Of a stretch of DNA of 64,000 nt, positions 9,708 to 19,310 are shown piece by piece. Below the pieces are notes generated by a model. It did no database searches, was not told where the DNA came from, and saw only the letters and a program-made list of their open reading frames with translations. How positions within the stretch are numbered: position 1 is the first letter of the stretch; each line of letters starts with the position of its first letter. Position numbers and translations under genes: made by a program. Source of the stretch: Alphaproteobacteria bacterium (GTDB lineage Bacteria > Pseudomonadota > Gammaproteobacteria > JAGOUN01); assembly GCA_021151585.1 (NCBI GenBank), contig JAGKWX010000006.1:1-64000 (forward strand), written 5' to 3'.

Positions 9708-10166
9708 ATGACCTACTGGCTCTTCAAATCCGAACCCGATGTCTTTAGCATTGACGACTTACAAGCCTGCCCCAAAAGCACTGACGCTTGGAATGGTGTT
9801 CGCAATTATCAAGCGCGCAATTTTTTACGCTATCACATGCAGATTGGCGATGAAGGCTTGTTCTACCACTCAAACTGTAAAACGCCTGGCATCAGTGGAA
9901 TTGTGCAAATTGTCAGTAGAAGCTACCCTGACCCAACACAATTTGATCCGAATAGCGAATATTTTGACCCCAAAAGTAGTGTAGCATCGCCTCGTTGGTT
10001 TGTTGTTGATGTAAAATTTAAACAAAAATTTTCATCGATTATTTCATTAGAACAGCTTAAAATAATTCCTGAGTTAATAAACATGCGATTACTACAACGA
10101 GGTAATCGATTATCCGTGTTGCCAATATCGAAAGATGAATGGCATATAATTAATGGATTAATTTAA
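9708..10166 (+). CDS. EVE domain-containing protein
   Basis: The 152-aa product is an EVE/PUA-like domain from end to end: it starts MTYWLFKSEPDVFSIDDL and contains WNGVRNYQARN (about 29-39), GDEGLFYHS and the PRWFVVDV strand. EVE domains recognise modified bases in DNA or RNA; the single-domain form (thymocyte nuclear protein 1 type) is widespread in proteobacteria with an undefined housekeeping role. No ribosome site stands out. It stands alone after the palindromic element and runs into the S49 peptidase operon 31 bases later. Confidence 0.88.
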   Translation: MTYWLFKSEPDVFSIDDLQACPKSTDAWNGVRNYQARNFLRYHMQIGDEGLFYHSNCKTPGISGIVQIVSRSYPDPTQFDPNSEYFDPKSSVASPRWFVVDVKFKQKFSSIISLEQLKIIPELINMRLLQRGNRLSVLPISKDEWHIINGLI

Positions 10167-10197
10167 AAATATCGTTAGACTAACGTAGAGGCAGAAA

Positions 10198-11130
10198 ATG
10201 AGTTTGAATTACAACATCAGCGACAATCTAATCCGAGATTTAATTAAAAATCAACAACGTGATCGCTTGTGGCGAAATATTCGCTTTGTTGTCTGGATGC
10301 TACTGATTGGCTCGGGTATATTTTTCATGTTACACGGATTACCTGGTGATGAACGTGCTAAACCAGATCAACCCTATGTATCACTTGTTCGCTTAAATGG
10401 CTTTATCTCAGCTGATAGTTCTTTTTCCGCAGAAAAAGTATTGCCACAGTTAGAAGCTGCTTTCTCAGACAAAAATGCTAAAGGGGTAGTACTTGAAATT
10501 AATTCTGGTGGAGGCTCCCCCGTACAAGCCGAAATTATCGAACAGAAAATTTTGCAGCTAAAGCAAAAATTTAATAAAAAAGTTATTGTTATTGGAGAGG
10601 ATGTCTTAGCTTCAGGCGCATACCTTGTTGCTATGGGCGCTGATCAAGTCTATGTTAACCAAGATACGATCACAGGCTCGATTGGCGTTATCATGGAAGG
10701 TTTTGGATTTACTGATGCGATCAAAAAACTAGGTATTTCGCGCCGAGTATATACAGCAGGAACGAATAAAGATCGACTTGATCCTTTTGAGCCCGTTTCT
10801 TCACAAGACAAAGAAAAAATCACAGGCTTACTGGACGAAACACACTCGCATTTTGTTGAAATTGTCACCAATTCACGCGGAAAGCGTCTTCATGGCGATC
10901 CTGAACAATTATTTTCTGGTGATTTTTGGCTAGGCTCACAAGCCTTAAAACTTGGGTTAGTTGACGGCCTTGGCAATACTAGCAACATTCTGCCTCAAGT
11001 ATTTCAGGTTGCGTATTATGTGGATTATAGTGAAAAACCTTCTGTGCTCGACTCTCTTTTAAAAGGCATGAAAACTGAGCTAGACTGGACATTGAGCTAT
11101 CATCATAATGGACTCACAGCACAATTATGA
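10198..11130 (+). CDS. S49 family membrane signal-peptide peptidase (SppA-like)
   Basis: The 310-aa protein has one N-terminal membrane anchor (about residues 28-46) and a periplasmic-facing SppA domain. INSGGGSPVQ at 101-110 forms the oxyanion region; the nucleophile is S139 in VLASGAYL; the general base is K191 in GTNKDRLDPF, 52 residues later, the spacing seen in short SppA enzymes. It would degrade cleaved signal peptides or quality-control membrane proteins. A GAGG ribosome site precedes the ATG, and the stop overlaps the next gene by four bases. Confidence 0.88.
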   Translation: MSLNYNISDNLIRDLIKNQQRDRLWRNIRFVVWMLLIGSGIFFMLHGLPGDERAKPDQPYVSLVRLNGFISADSSFSAEKVLPQLEAAFSDKNAKGVVLEINSGGGSPVQAEIIEQKILQLKQKFNKKVIVIGEDVLASGAYLVAMGADQVYVNQDTITGSIGVIMEGFGFTDAIKKLGISRRVYTAGTNKDRLDPFEPVSSQDKEKITGLLDETHSHFVEIVTNSRGKRLHGDPEQLFSGDFWLGSQALKLGLVDGLGNTSNILPQVFQVAYYVDYSEKPSVLDSLLKGMKTELDWTLSYHHNGLTAQL

Positions 11131-11573
11131 GCTATGTAAAACGTCAATTATTGGACAAAGAAACCATTGTTTTTCACACCGGCAAACACTGGATTATTTT
11201 TTTGCCCGCATGTATCTGGGCAGGATTGGCTTTGTTAATTTATCTCTCTTATTTAGAATATAACTTAGCCATTATTCCTCTAGCCTTTGCTTGTTGGTTC
11301 TTTATTATTGCCGCAATTGATTTTTTTTGTTCAGAATACGCAATTACTAATCAACGTATTTTTATGAAAGAAGGTTTATTATGGCGCAGCTCTGTTGAAA
11401 CCGTTTTAAACTCCGTTGCAAAATCTGAATTACAACAATCCATCATGGGACGAATACTAAATTATGGTCAACTCATTGTGTTCGGGTTTGGTGGCGCCAA
11501 TCGATTTTCAACCATTGCTAATCCTAGCCAATTTCAGCGACAATTAAATATTCAACTAGACAAACAGAACTAA
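11127..11573 (+). CDS. PH domain-containing membrane protein (YdbS/bPH2-like)
   Basis: The 148-aa product has two adjacent membrane segments (about 23-41 and 46-66) followed by a bacterial PH domain recognisable from YAITNQRIFMKEG and the VAKSELQQSIMGRILNYG stretch. Its ATG overlaps the S49 peptidase stop in ATGA, so the two are translationally coupled, suggesting a shared envelope role. The substrate or ligand is unknown. Confidence 0.75.
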   Translation: MSYVKRQLLDKETIVFHTGKHWIIFLPACIWAGLALLIYLSYLEYNLAIIPLAFACWFFIIAAIDFFCSEYAITNQRIFMKEGLLWRSSVETVLNSVAKSELQQSIMGRILNYGQLIVFGFGGANRFSTIANPSQFQRQLNIQLDKQN

Positions 11574-11647
11574 TTAAGTTAAATCTACATTCCCCTCGAT
11601 GCCAAAGTCAAAACCCGCTGTATACACTTCAGGTATTGAATACAGAA

Positions 11648-12742
11648 TTAGGTAATCGATGCAACCGGCCGCCGTAATAGCCAATAACCAACAAGTCCTG
11701 ATAATAACGATGCAGATAAAACACCGATTTTTACCGAATCCAGATACTGCCAATAATCACCGAACGCTAGAGTTCCGATAAATAAACTGATTGTAAAACC
11801 AATGCCGCATAGTACGGACATCGCATAAATATCACGCCATGTCAGTTTTTCTGATAATCGAACGATACGACATTTTGCACATAGCCAGCAAAAACTAAAA
11901 ATTCCGATTTGTTTGCCCAGAAATAGACCGAAAAATACCCCAAGAACCACCGCTATTTTTAAATCTGCAAAAGAAATATGAACAAATGGAATACCTGCAT
12001 TAGCAAATGCAAACATAGGTACAATTGCAAATACAACCCAAGGATGTAATGCGCGTTGTAAATTCTCAGCTAAAAAACTAGGAATAAAAAAAGCCAAAAT
12101 AACACCGGCCACTGTTGGATGAACACCCGATCTACCTAAAAAATACCATAGCAAGCCGCCCGCTACTAAATAATTGATTACATGCTGGTGGTTGTTTTTG
12201 TACATAAAAAATAAAACAACAACGCAAAAAAATGCCAATAACATATAGAGAAGAGAAAAGTTTGTCGTATAAAAAACAGCAATCACAACGATAGCGGCAA
12301 GATCATCGAAAATTGCTAATGCCATCAGCAAAATTTTCAATTCACGTGGCACACGTTGACCTAACAGTGTTAAAACACCTAAAGAAAATGCAATATCCGT
12401 CGCCATAGGAATGGCCCAACCACGAAGATTAGCGTGATCATGAAAATTACATAAAAAATAAATTAATGCTGGCACAACCATGCCGCCCAAAGCCGCAATA
12501 GCAGGCAATAAGGCTGTAGAAAAAGTATTTAATTCACCGTGATATAATTCATGCTTAATTTCTAAGCCAACCACTAAAAAAAACACGGTCATTAAGCCCT
12601 CATTTACAAAATGAATATTTTTGTCAGTAAACTCTTCATACATAGGGCTAATTGACGAGTTACTCATTATGAGGGCTAATAAAGTAACACATAGTAATAA
12701 ACAAGCACTAAAGCTTTCGTGTTGGATAATTTTTTTAATCAT
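11648..12742 (-). CDS. nhaA: Na+/H+ antiporter NhaA
   Basis: This 364-aa inner-membrane protein has about eleven to twelve membrane spans and the ion-binding aspartates of NhaA: D116 in ATDIAFSLG and the D146-D147 pair in AIFDDLAA, equivalents of D133, D163 and D164 of E. coli. It exchanges cytoplasmic sodium for protons, supporting pH and salt balance. Its ATG overlaps the tgt stop by four bases, so it is the distal member of yhhQ-tgt-nhaA. Confidence 0.93.
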   Translation of the reverse strand: MIKKIIQHESFSACLLLCVTLLALIMSNSSISPMYEEFTDKNIHFVNEGLMTVFFLVVGLEIKHELYHGELNTFSTALLPAIAALGGMVVPALIYFLCNFHDHANLRGWAIPMATDIAFSLGVLTLLGQRVPRELKILLMALAIFDDLAAIVVIAVFYTTNFSLLYMLLAFFCVVVLFFMYKNNHQHVINYLVAGGLLWYFLGRSGVHPTVAGVILAFFIPSFLAENLQRALHPWVVFAIVPMFAFANAGIPFVHISFADLKIAVVLGVFFGLFLGKQIGIFSFCWLCAKCRIVRLSEKLTWRDIYAMSVLCGIGFTISLFIGTLAFGDYWQYLDSVKIGVLSASLLSGLVGYWLLRRPVASIT

Positions 12743-13893
12743 GTCAAAATAACCTTGTGCATCATTTCACATGCTCGCTGCATCATGCGTACGTTGTGAA
12801 TACATGCAAGTGGATGATAAAGCGGTGCATTAGTTTTAAAAAGAAAATGTAGATAGCTACGCGCATGATTCATACAAGTATAACAATCACACCCTTGTGA
12901 TATTGGCTGATTATCATTGCGGTACTGTTGTTTTTTGATAAGCAAGCGTCCACGATCTTCATCAGAAAGAAATTTAACCCAACCATCCTCTGTTTCAACA
13001 AATTGACCACAATACAGAGAGCCATGACGCGCATTACGCGTTGGCGCTACGCAATCAAAAATATCAACACCACAAGCAACAACATCTAACAAATCTTGAG
13101 GACTTAATCCCACACCCATACTATAACGTGTTTTTTCTTCTGGAATATGAGGCGTTAGCCAATGCAAAATTTCTGCGGTTTTTTCCATAGAATAACCAAT
13201 TGATTCGCCGCCAATCGCAATGCCATCTAAAGGTTGCTTTAATAAAAACTCTAACGATTGTTCACGCAAATCACGAAATAATCCACCTTGGACAATACCA
13301 AAAAGAGCTTGCTCATGGCCATATGCTGATTGTGTGTTTTTTTGATGCGCTTCAATCGATTGCAATAACCAACGATGTGTGCGCTCCATCGCTTTCAGTG
13401 CAATTTCTCGACCACCACTATCTGGCGTACATTGGTCGAAAGCCATAATAATATCAGCGCCAATAATTTTTTGCGTCTCTATCGACACCTCTGGCGTCAT
13501 AGTAATCACTTTTCCCGTTTCCGGATGTTTAAACTTAGCGCCAAATTCATCAATTTTACAAATTTTACTATTTTGCGATAAACTAAAAACCTGATAACCA
13601 CCACTATCAGTTAACATTGGTCCATGCCACGCCATCATTTTATGCATACCACCAGCATCTAAGATAAATTCTGTGCCCGGTGAGACCAACATATGATAAG
13701 TATTTCCGCCTAAAATGATCTGAGACTGGGTGTCTTGCAATTCTTGAGCAGTCATACAATTCACAGCAGCACGAGTACCAACCGGCATAAAAGTCGGCGT
13801 TGTAAAATTACCGTGCGGAGTCTCCACTCGAGTAACTCGTGCTGCTAGTTTTGCATGTTTTTTAACAAGCGTTGTGTGAAAATTTTTAGTCAT
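12739..13893 (-). CDS. tgt: tRNA-guanine transglycosylase
   Basis: The 384-aa enzyme swaps guanine-34 of GUN-anticodon tRNAs for a queuosine precursor base. The substrate Asp is in LTDSGGYQVFSL (D96), the catalytic nucleophile is D280 in VDIFDCVAPTRNARHG, and the zinc-binding CDCYTC plus a later His are near the C-terminus. It overlaps yhhQ upstream by eight bases and nhaA downstream by four, so the three genes form one transcript. No queC/D/E/F genes are in view; pairing with a precursor importer suggests salvage. Confidence 0.96.
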   Translation of the reverse strand: MTKNFHTTLVKKHAKLAARVTRVETPHGNFTTPTFMPVGTRAAVNCMTAQELQDTQSQIILGGNTYHMLVSPGTEFILDAGGMHKMMAWHGPMLTDSGGYQVFSLSQNSKICKIDEFGAKFKHPETGKVITMTPEVSIETQKIIGADIIMAFDQCTPDSGGREIALKAMERTHRWLLQSIEAHQKNTQSAYGHEQALFGIVQGGLFRDLREQSLEFLLKQPLDGIAIGGESIGYSMEKTAEILHWLTPHIPEEKTRYSMGVGLSPQDLLDVVACGVDIFDCVAPTRNARHGSLYCGQFVETEDGWVKFLSDEDRGRLLIKKQQYRNDNQPISQGCDCYTCMNHARSYLHFLFKTNAPLYHPLACIHNVRMMQRACEMMHKVILT

Positions 13894-14602
13894 TATTTTT
13901 AATACGATTTGCGCTATGGCTATATTCGCCGTCTAAACTAAACAAGGTAAATTCGGTATGATGGTCGTAAATATCCAAACCTTCATAGGTTTTCAAAAAT
14001 TTAGCTAAAGGCACAGAAAATATCAAGCCAAATACTTCTATCAGCACCTTTAACATCCACATAGTTAGCATAAAAGTAGTTAATTGAGGCAAAGGTACTA
14101 TGCCAGCAAAAGCGAGTGAACAAAAAATAACTGTATCCACCGCCGCCGATATCAACGTTGACAAGGCAAAACGTAATGCCATTTTTCTACCTTCGCACCA
14201 AATTTTCATTTTGGCTATAAGATATATATTGAGAGGCTCCGCACATAAATAGCTCACTAATGAAGCTAACAATAGTCGGCCACTAATCGCAATCACTTGA
14301 TCAAAACTATCAGCAGCTTGATAGTAATCTGGCGCAGGAAATAAAGTGATCACATGCCCATAGGCAACAAATAAGAGATTAAATAAAAAACCTGCCCAAA
14401 TAGCACGACGCGCATGTTTATAGCCATACACTTCTGCGATCATATCGGTAATGATAAACGTTAGCGGGAACAATAAAGTACCGCCATCAGTAGTAAAACC
14501 TCCAAATACCATCAAGCGCGCAGCAAACCAATTAGCAAAGACTAACACCATACTGTAGCTAAGCATGAGAAACCATAACACTTTGGGCTGCATTCGAAGC
14601 AT
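13886..14602 (-). CDS. yhhQ: Queuosine precursor transporter (YhhQ/VUT family)
   Basis: The 238-aa protein has six to seven predicted membrane spans and the family motif LTFIITDMIAEVYGYKHARR (about residues 46-65), plus a conserved DTVIF segment. E. coli YhhQ imports preQ0/preQ1 across the inner membrane. It is first in the operon with tgt, which uses the imported base, and is preceded by a strong GGAGG ribosome site. The tail after residue 205 is soluble and variable. Confidence 0.88.
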   Translation of the reverse strand: MLRMQPKVLWFLMLSYSMVLVFANWFAARLMVFGGFTTDGGTLLFPLTFIITDMIAEVYGYKHARRAIWAGFLFNLLFVAYGHVITLFPAPDYYQAADSFDQVIAISGRLLLASLVSYLCAEPLNIYLIAKMKIWCEGRKMALRFALSTLISAAVDTVIFCSLAFAGIVPLPQLTTFMLTMWMLKVLIEVFGLIFSVPLAKFLKTYEGLDIYDHHTEFTLFSLDGEYSHSANRIKNND

Positions 14603-14632
14603 GTCAAAACCTCCGTTGTAATTCGCGCAGGT

Positions 14633-14638
14633 ATTATA
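14633..14638 (-). promoter_or_regulatory. Perfect -10 box (TATAAT) for yhhQ-tgt-nhaA
   Basis: Read on the minus strand, TATAAT lies about 30 bases before the yhhQ ATG. I found no good -35 hexamer at 16-18 bases, so the call rests on the -10 box and its placement. Confidence 0.4.
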
Positions 14639-14689
14639 CGCGAATTTATTGGATTAGCGACCTAAATCGAATCTTTGAAATACAAATCA

Positions 14690-16519
14690 TTACTCCACAG
14701 TGACCGATTTAGCTAAATTTCTTGGCTGATCAACATCCGTACCGCGCGCCACCGCCACATGATAGGATAAGAGTTGCAAGGGAATAGAATAAATAATTGG
14801 CGCCACAACACTATCAACTTCAGGCATAGCAAAAACCGTCACCCCAGTCTCTTCCACAATGCCAGAACATTTATCGGCAAAGACAATAACAACACCACCG
14901 CGACTCCGCACTTCTTCAATGTTTGACTTTAACTTTTCCAACCATTTATCGTTTGGTGCAACAACAATTACTGGCATATTTTTGTCAATTAATGCGATCG
15001 GACCATGCTTTAATTCACCAGCAGCATAACCTTCAGCATGAATGTAAGAAATTTCTTTTAGCTTCAACGCACCTTCTAATGCGACAGGAAAATTAGTTCC
15101 TCGTCCTAAAAATAAGCTACTCATTTTATCTTTGAAAAAGTGTGACAATTGTTCAATACGTTGATCAAGTGACAAAACTTCCTGAATTAAACTCGGCACT
15201 TTCTGTAACTCTTTAACAACCGTAGGCTCAACTAGAATAGCAGAATCGCGTTGTTTAGCTAATGTTAACGTAAACAACAACAAAGCAACGAGTTGTGTTG
15301 TAAAGGCTTTTGTTGAAGCAACACCTATTTCACGCCCTGCTCGCGTCATAAGCACAATATCAGACTCTCGAACCAACGAACTTTCTGGTACATTACAAAT
15401 GGCAACGGAAGCTAAATATCCCAGTGTTTTTGCTTGACGAAGAGCAGCAAGTGTATCAGCAGTTTCACCGGATTGTGAAATACAAAGAATCAGTGAATTT
15501 TGAGGGACAACAGTTTTTCTATAACGAAATTCACTCGCCACTTCAATACTACAAGAAACATGCCCAATATCTTCTAACCAATACCGCGCAACTAATCCAG
15601 CATGATAACTGGTGCCGCAAGCAATGATTTGCACATGTTGCGTTTTCGCTAATATCTCTTTTCCATATTCGCCAAAAATACCATCCAGTAATCGGTCATG
15701 TACAACACGGCCTTCTAATGTCGCGTTAATTGCCTCAGCTTGCTCAAAAATTTCCTTTTGCATAAAATGTGCAAACTCACCCTTATCAGCGGCATCATCT
15801 TTAATATCTAAAATTTTAATTTCTCGTGTTACAGCAAAACCTTGAGCGTCGTAAATATCGACACGATCCCGATAAATATCAGCAATATCCCCTTCTTTTA
15901 AATAAATAAATCGACGTGTCACGGGTAATAAGGCTAATGGATCAGAAGCAACAAAATTTTCATCTTCGCCCAATCCGATAACTAACGGACTACCACTTCT
16001 TACCGCGATTAGGCGCTCTGGAAAATGTTCATGAATAATTGCGATACCATAAGCACCGTGTAATCGCGCCACAGCCTGTCGCACAGAACCTAGGAAATCT
16101 TGTGATAACTGAAAGTAGCTATCAATTAAATGCGCAATTACTTCTGTGTCAGTTTGTGATGTAAAAATATAATGTTTATTTTGTAAATCTTTACGTAATT
16201 CAGCATAATTTTCAATAATACCGTTATGCACTAAAGCCACATGGTGAGAAATATGTGGATGAGCATTATGTTCACTCGGCTGGCCATGTGTCGCCCAGCG
16301 CGTATGAGCAATGCCTAAACCACCACTTAACGGCATTTTCTCCATGGCATCTGCAAGACCTTGAACCTTGCCAAGAACACGACAACGCTCAATTGTATTA
16401 TTGACTAAAACAGCGATACCAGCTGAATCATATCCACGATATTCTAAGCGCTTCAATCCTTCAACCAACATTGGAGTAATATTTTTTTTTGCGCTATTCG
16501 CGCCAACGATACCACACAT
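14690..16519 (-). CDS. glmS: Glutamine-fructose-6-phosphate aminotransferase
   Basis: The 609-aa enzyme makes glucosamine-6-phosphate from fructose-6-phosphate and glutamine, the first step towards UDP-GlcNAc. The Ntn glutaminase domain starts with the catalytic Cys2 (MCGIVG); two SIS domains follow (CGTSYHAG, SQSGETADT) and the C-terminus ends in the invariant AKSVTVE. Its ATG overlaps the glmU stop as TAATG, so glmU and glmS are coupled. I see no glmS ribozyme, which is a Firmicute feature. Confidence 0.97.
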   Translation of the reverse strand: MCGIVGANSAKKNITPMLVEGLKRLEYRGYDSAGIAVLVNNTIERCRVLGKVQGLADAMEKMPLSGGLGIAHTRWATHGQPSEHNAHPHISHHVALVHNGIIENYAELRKDLQNKHYIFTSQTDTEVIAHLIDSYFQLSQDFLGSVRQAVARLHGAYGIAIIHEHFPERLIAVRSGSPLVIGLGEDENFVASDPLALLPVTRRFIYLKEGDIADIYRDRVDIYDAQGFAVTREIKILDIKDDAADKGEFAHFMQKEIFEQAEAINATLEGRVVHDRLLDGIFGEYGKEILAKTQHVQIIACGTSYHAGLVARYWLEDIGHVSCSIEVASEFRYRKTVVPQNSLILCISQSGETADTLAALRQAKTLGYLASVAICNVPESSLVRESDIVLMTRAGREIGVASTKAFTTQLVALLLFTLTLAKQRDSAILVEPTVVKELQKVPSLIQEVLSLDQRIEQLSHFFKDKMSSLFLGRGTNFPVALEGALKLKEISYIHAEGYAAGELKHGPIALIDKNMPVIVVAPNDKWLEKLKSNIEEVRSRGGVVIVFADKCSGIVEETGVTVFAMPEVDSVVAPIIYSIPLQLLSYHVAVARGTDVDQPRNLAKSVTVE

Positions 16520-17883
16520 TATTTTTTTTCCTTAGATTTTTTCCAACCCTGAATTACCTGCTGCTTTACGCGCGACAATGTTAATTCATTGGCTGGTGTA
16601 TTTTCTGTGATTGTAGAACCAGCACCAATAAATGCTCCTTCGCCTACGTCAACCGGCGCTACCAGCTGTGTACCAGAACCAACAAATGCCCCGTCACCAA
16701 TACGGGTTTTGTGTTTATTAACGCCATCATAATTACAAGTAATTGTTCCTGCGCCAATATTTACATTTTTCCCTACATCAGCATCACCTATATAAGACAA
16801 ATGATTTACTTTCGATCCTTCGCCCAATTGACTTTTTTTTATTTCAACAAAATTTCCAACACGAGATTTTTTCTTTAACCTACTCTGAGGACGTAATCGC
16901 GCAAATGGTCCAATATGACAATCATCTTCTACTTGAGAATCTTCGACTATAGAATTTGCTTCAATAACAACATTATCACCAATGATGGAGTTTTTGATAA
17001 TGCAGTTCGCGCCTATGATGCTATTCTTTCCAAGAATGACTTTTCCCTCTAAAATTACATTAATATCAATAGTTACATCTTGCTGCGTTGTAATATCACC
17101 TCGAATATCAACACGTCTAGGATCAAGCATGGTGACACCTTGCCGCATTAATTTTTTTGCTTGGATTTCTTGATAATAACGCTCAAGCATAGCAAGTTGC
17201 ACGCGATCATTAACCCCCATCACTTCGCAATCCTGCTGCGGCACAACAGTAGAAACTGCGACGCCTTGCTTAACAGCCATAGCCAGAACATCAGTAAGAT
17301 AATATTCTTTTTGTGAGTTCTTGGGCGTAATTTTTGGCAACCATAATTTTAAATAGCGGGCAGGAAAACAATATAGTCCGCTATTAATTTCTCTGATTTC
17401 ACGCTGCATTGGCGTTGCATCTTTATATTCAACAATCTCTAAAAAATTACCGCCATGATCTCGAATAATTCGACCTAACTCTGCTGGTTCTTCTAAGTTA
17501 GCAGTAATCATACCAACACTGTTCTCTGATGAGAAACGCAATAAATCATTCAGTGTTTCAACTGATATCATCGGGACATCGCCATACAAAACAACGACGC
17601 GATGATCATCAGCAATATTCAATGCAACTTGCATTACCGCATGCCCAGTGCCTAATTGCTCTGCTTGCTCAACCCAAGTCACAGACAAGTGAGATAGTTT
17701 GTGTTTTAATAAATCACCTTGATAACCATAGACAACAAAAATTTCTTGTGGGCTTAATTGTTGCGCTGTTGTAACAACACGCTCTAACATGCTTATTCCT
17801 GCAATCGTATGCAGTACTTTTGGCTGTTGCGACTTCATACGTGTACCGCGGCCGGCGGCTAAAATGATAATACTTAACTTCAT
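16519..17883 (-). CDS. glmU: Bifunctional GlmU (GlcN-1-P acetyltransferase / uridylyltransferase)
   Basis: The 454-aa protein performs the last two steps to UDP-GlcNAc for peptidoglycan and lipopolysaccharide. The N-terminal pyrophosphorylase has LAAGRGTRMKS (residues 8-18) and LYGDVP; the C-terminal half is a left-handed beta-helix of hexapeptide repeats with the acetyl-CoA site near NIGAGTITCNYDG. An upstream in-frame ATG at 17928 exists, but GGAG six bases before 17883 and the family N-terminus (MKLSIIILAAG) fix the start here. Confidence 0.96.
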   Translation of the reverse strand: MKLSIIILAAGRGTRMKSQQPKVLHTIAGISMLERVVTTAQQLSPQEIFVVYGYQGDLLKHKLSHLSVTWVEQAEQLGTGHAVMQVALNIADDHRVVVLYGDVPMISVETLNDLLRFSSENSVGMITANLEEPAELGRIIRDHGGNFLEIVEYKDATPMQREIREINSGLYCFPARYLKLWLPKITPKNSQKEYYLTDVLAMAVKQGVAVSTVVPQQDCEVMGVNDRVQLAMLERYYQEIQAKKLMRQGVTMLDPRRVDIRGDITTQQDVTIDINVILEGKVILGKNSIIGANCIIKNSIIGDNVVIEANSIVEDSQVEDDCHIGPFARLRPQSRLKKKSRVGNFVEIKKSQLGEGSKVNHLSYIGDADVGKNVNIGAGTITCNYDGVNKHKTRIGDGAFVGSGTQLVAPVDVGEGAFIGAGSTITENTPANELTLSRVKQQVIQGWKKSKEKK

Positions 17884-17940
17884 ATATGGCTCCGATTTGA
17901 TGTCATCCGAGCTAAACTTCGGATTCATGCCTGTAATCTA

Positions 17941-19308
17941 TTAAATACGGCTAATTAATTTTTGCACTTCTGGAAAATCAATAATTCCCTGATCAACAAA
18001 CAATAAACAGGCATGTTCATATTGATTTGATAAAGAATTAACTAACATAGAACTTTCATGCACTCGACTAATCTTACCAGAAGATTCTTGCACCCAAATC
18101 GGTTCACGATCACCTGAGTAACACAAGCGTGGCACACGAGTAATTTCTAATTGCCAATCGCGTATCGATGAACACTCTTTTTTAATCGTATCAATTGCAT
18201 GTTGACAATCGTGTATTTGATCTAAACGCAAGGGTATGCCTTTGGGTAATTCACGATAATGAATTCTTTTCGCTAATTTTACTACATCGTGGTCAATGTC
18301 TAATTCTGCCAACTCTGCGATAATAACGTAAACATGGTAATCACACAATTTTTTATATAATGAAAAATTGTGATGTAAAAACTCATCTAAAGTTTCTCGA
18401 CTTGGCTTTTCGTTTTCTATGATTTTATTAAATGTATTGATATTTACCAACAAACGACCAAGATCAGTGTCCCGATATTTTTTTAGAAATTTTTCTTCGG
18501 GCATACTCTGCGCAAGATAAGTTAAAAATTTTGTTAGTATTTTTTCTGCTGCTTGTTTTTTATCATTATGATAAATATTACGAATCATTAGCCAACGCGC
18601 AACCAAATAATGCTCAACAACGCCAACGCCTTTTTGTGTAATACCGAGATGCCAGCCATCTTCTGCTTTTACAGGAATTAAACAATGCAACATCCAACGT
18701 AAATCAAACTCACCATATTTTACACCGCAAAAATGACTATCACGCAGCAAGTAATCTAAGCGATCTGCATCAAGTTGCGATGAAACAATATCTGATAACA
18801 AAGTATTGTCAGTATAACGATGCATAATCATCGCTTCGATATCTGCAAGTTTTTCTTCATGTAATGGATGACCAGGATTCAACTTGTTATAAGCAGATAA
18901 AAATTCAGGTTTACAGAATTCTTGTAAAAAACAGGGGGTCCATTCTTCATGGCGAACATATTTATGTGCAAATAATCCTTCAAATGCATGTGAAAATGGG
19001 CCATGGCCAATATCGTGTAACAAACAAGCAAGGATCACTAATTGTTTATCATCTTCTGCCAAGGCTATTTTATTCGCAATTTGTGAGCCAACATAACAAC
19101 AACCCAAACTATGATTAAATCGCGTATAAACAGCGCCTGGGAAAATTAAATCTGCCATACCAACTTGACGAATGTGACGCAAGCGTTGGAAGTTTGGATG
19201 ATTTAAAAAAGGTTTGATCCAATTATTTTCTCTATCAGAAAATTGCATGACACCGTGAACAGGGTCTTTGATGACATGGAAGTGGTTGCCATTGTTCATA
19301 TTGTTCAA
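17941..19308 (-). CDS. HD-domain phosphohydrolase (SAMHD1/dGTPase-like, COG1078)
   Basis: The 455-aa protein opens with the family signature IKDPVHGVMQFSDRE and carries the metal-binding residues of HD hydrolases: RFNHSLG (about 63-69), LLHDIGHGPFSHAFE (about 97-111) and SSQLDADRLDYLLRD. Relatives hydrolyse deoxynucleotides or other nucleotides. It starts two bases after the psd stop and ends 57 bases before glmU, so it sits within a psd-HD-glmU-glmS run. The actual substrate cannot be told from sequence. Confidence 0.88.
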   Translation of the reverse strand: MNNMNNGNHFHVIKDPVHGVMQFSDRENNWIKPFLNHPNFQRLRHIRQVGMADLIFPGAVYTRFNHSLGCCYVGSQIANKIALAEDDKQLVILACLLHDIGHGPFSHAFEGLFAHKYVRHEEWTPCFLQEFCKPEFLSAYNKLNPGHPLHEEKLADIEAMIMHRYTDNTLLSDIVSSQLDADRLDYLLRDSHFCGVKYGEFDLRWMLHCLIPVKAEDGWHLGITQKGVGVVEHYLVARWLMIRNIYHNDKKQAAEKILTKFLTYLAQSMPEEKFLKKYRDTDLGRLLVNINTFNKIIENEKPSRETLDEFLHHNFSLYKKLCDYHVYVIIAELAELDIDHDVVKLAKRIHYRELPKGIPLRLDQIHDCQHAIDTIKKECSSIRDWQLEITRVPRLCYSGDREPIWVQESSGKISRVHESSMLVNSLSNQYEHACLLFVDQGIIDFPEVQKLISRI

Positions 19309-19310
19309 CT

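Noticed and set aside
15424..15845. Short plus-strand frames opposite glmS
   Set aside because: Antisense shadows of a full-length conserved gene without start signals.
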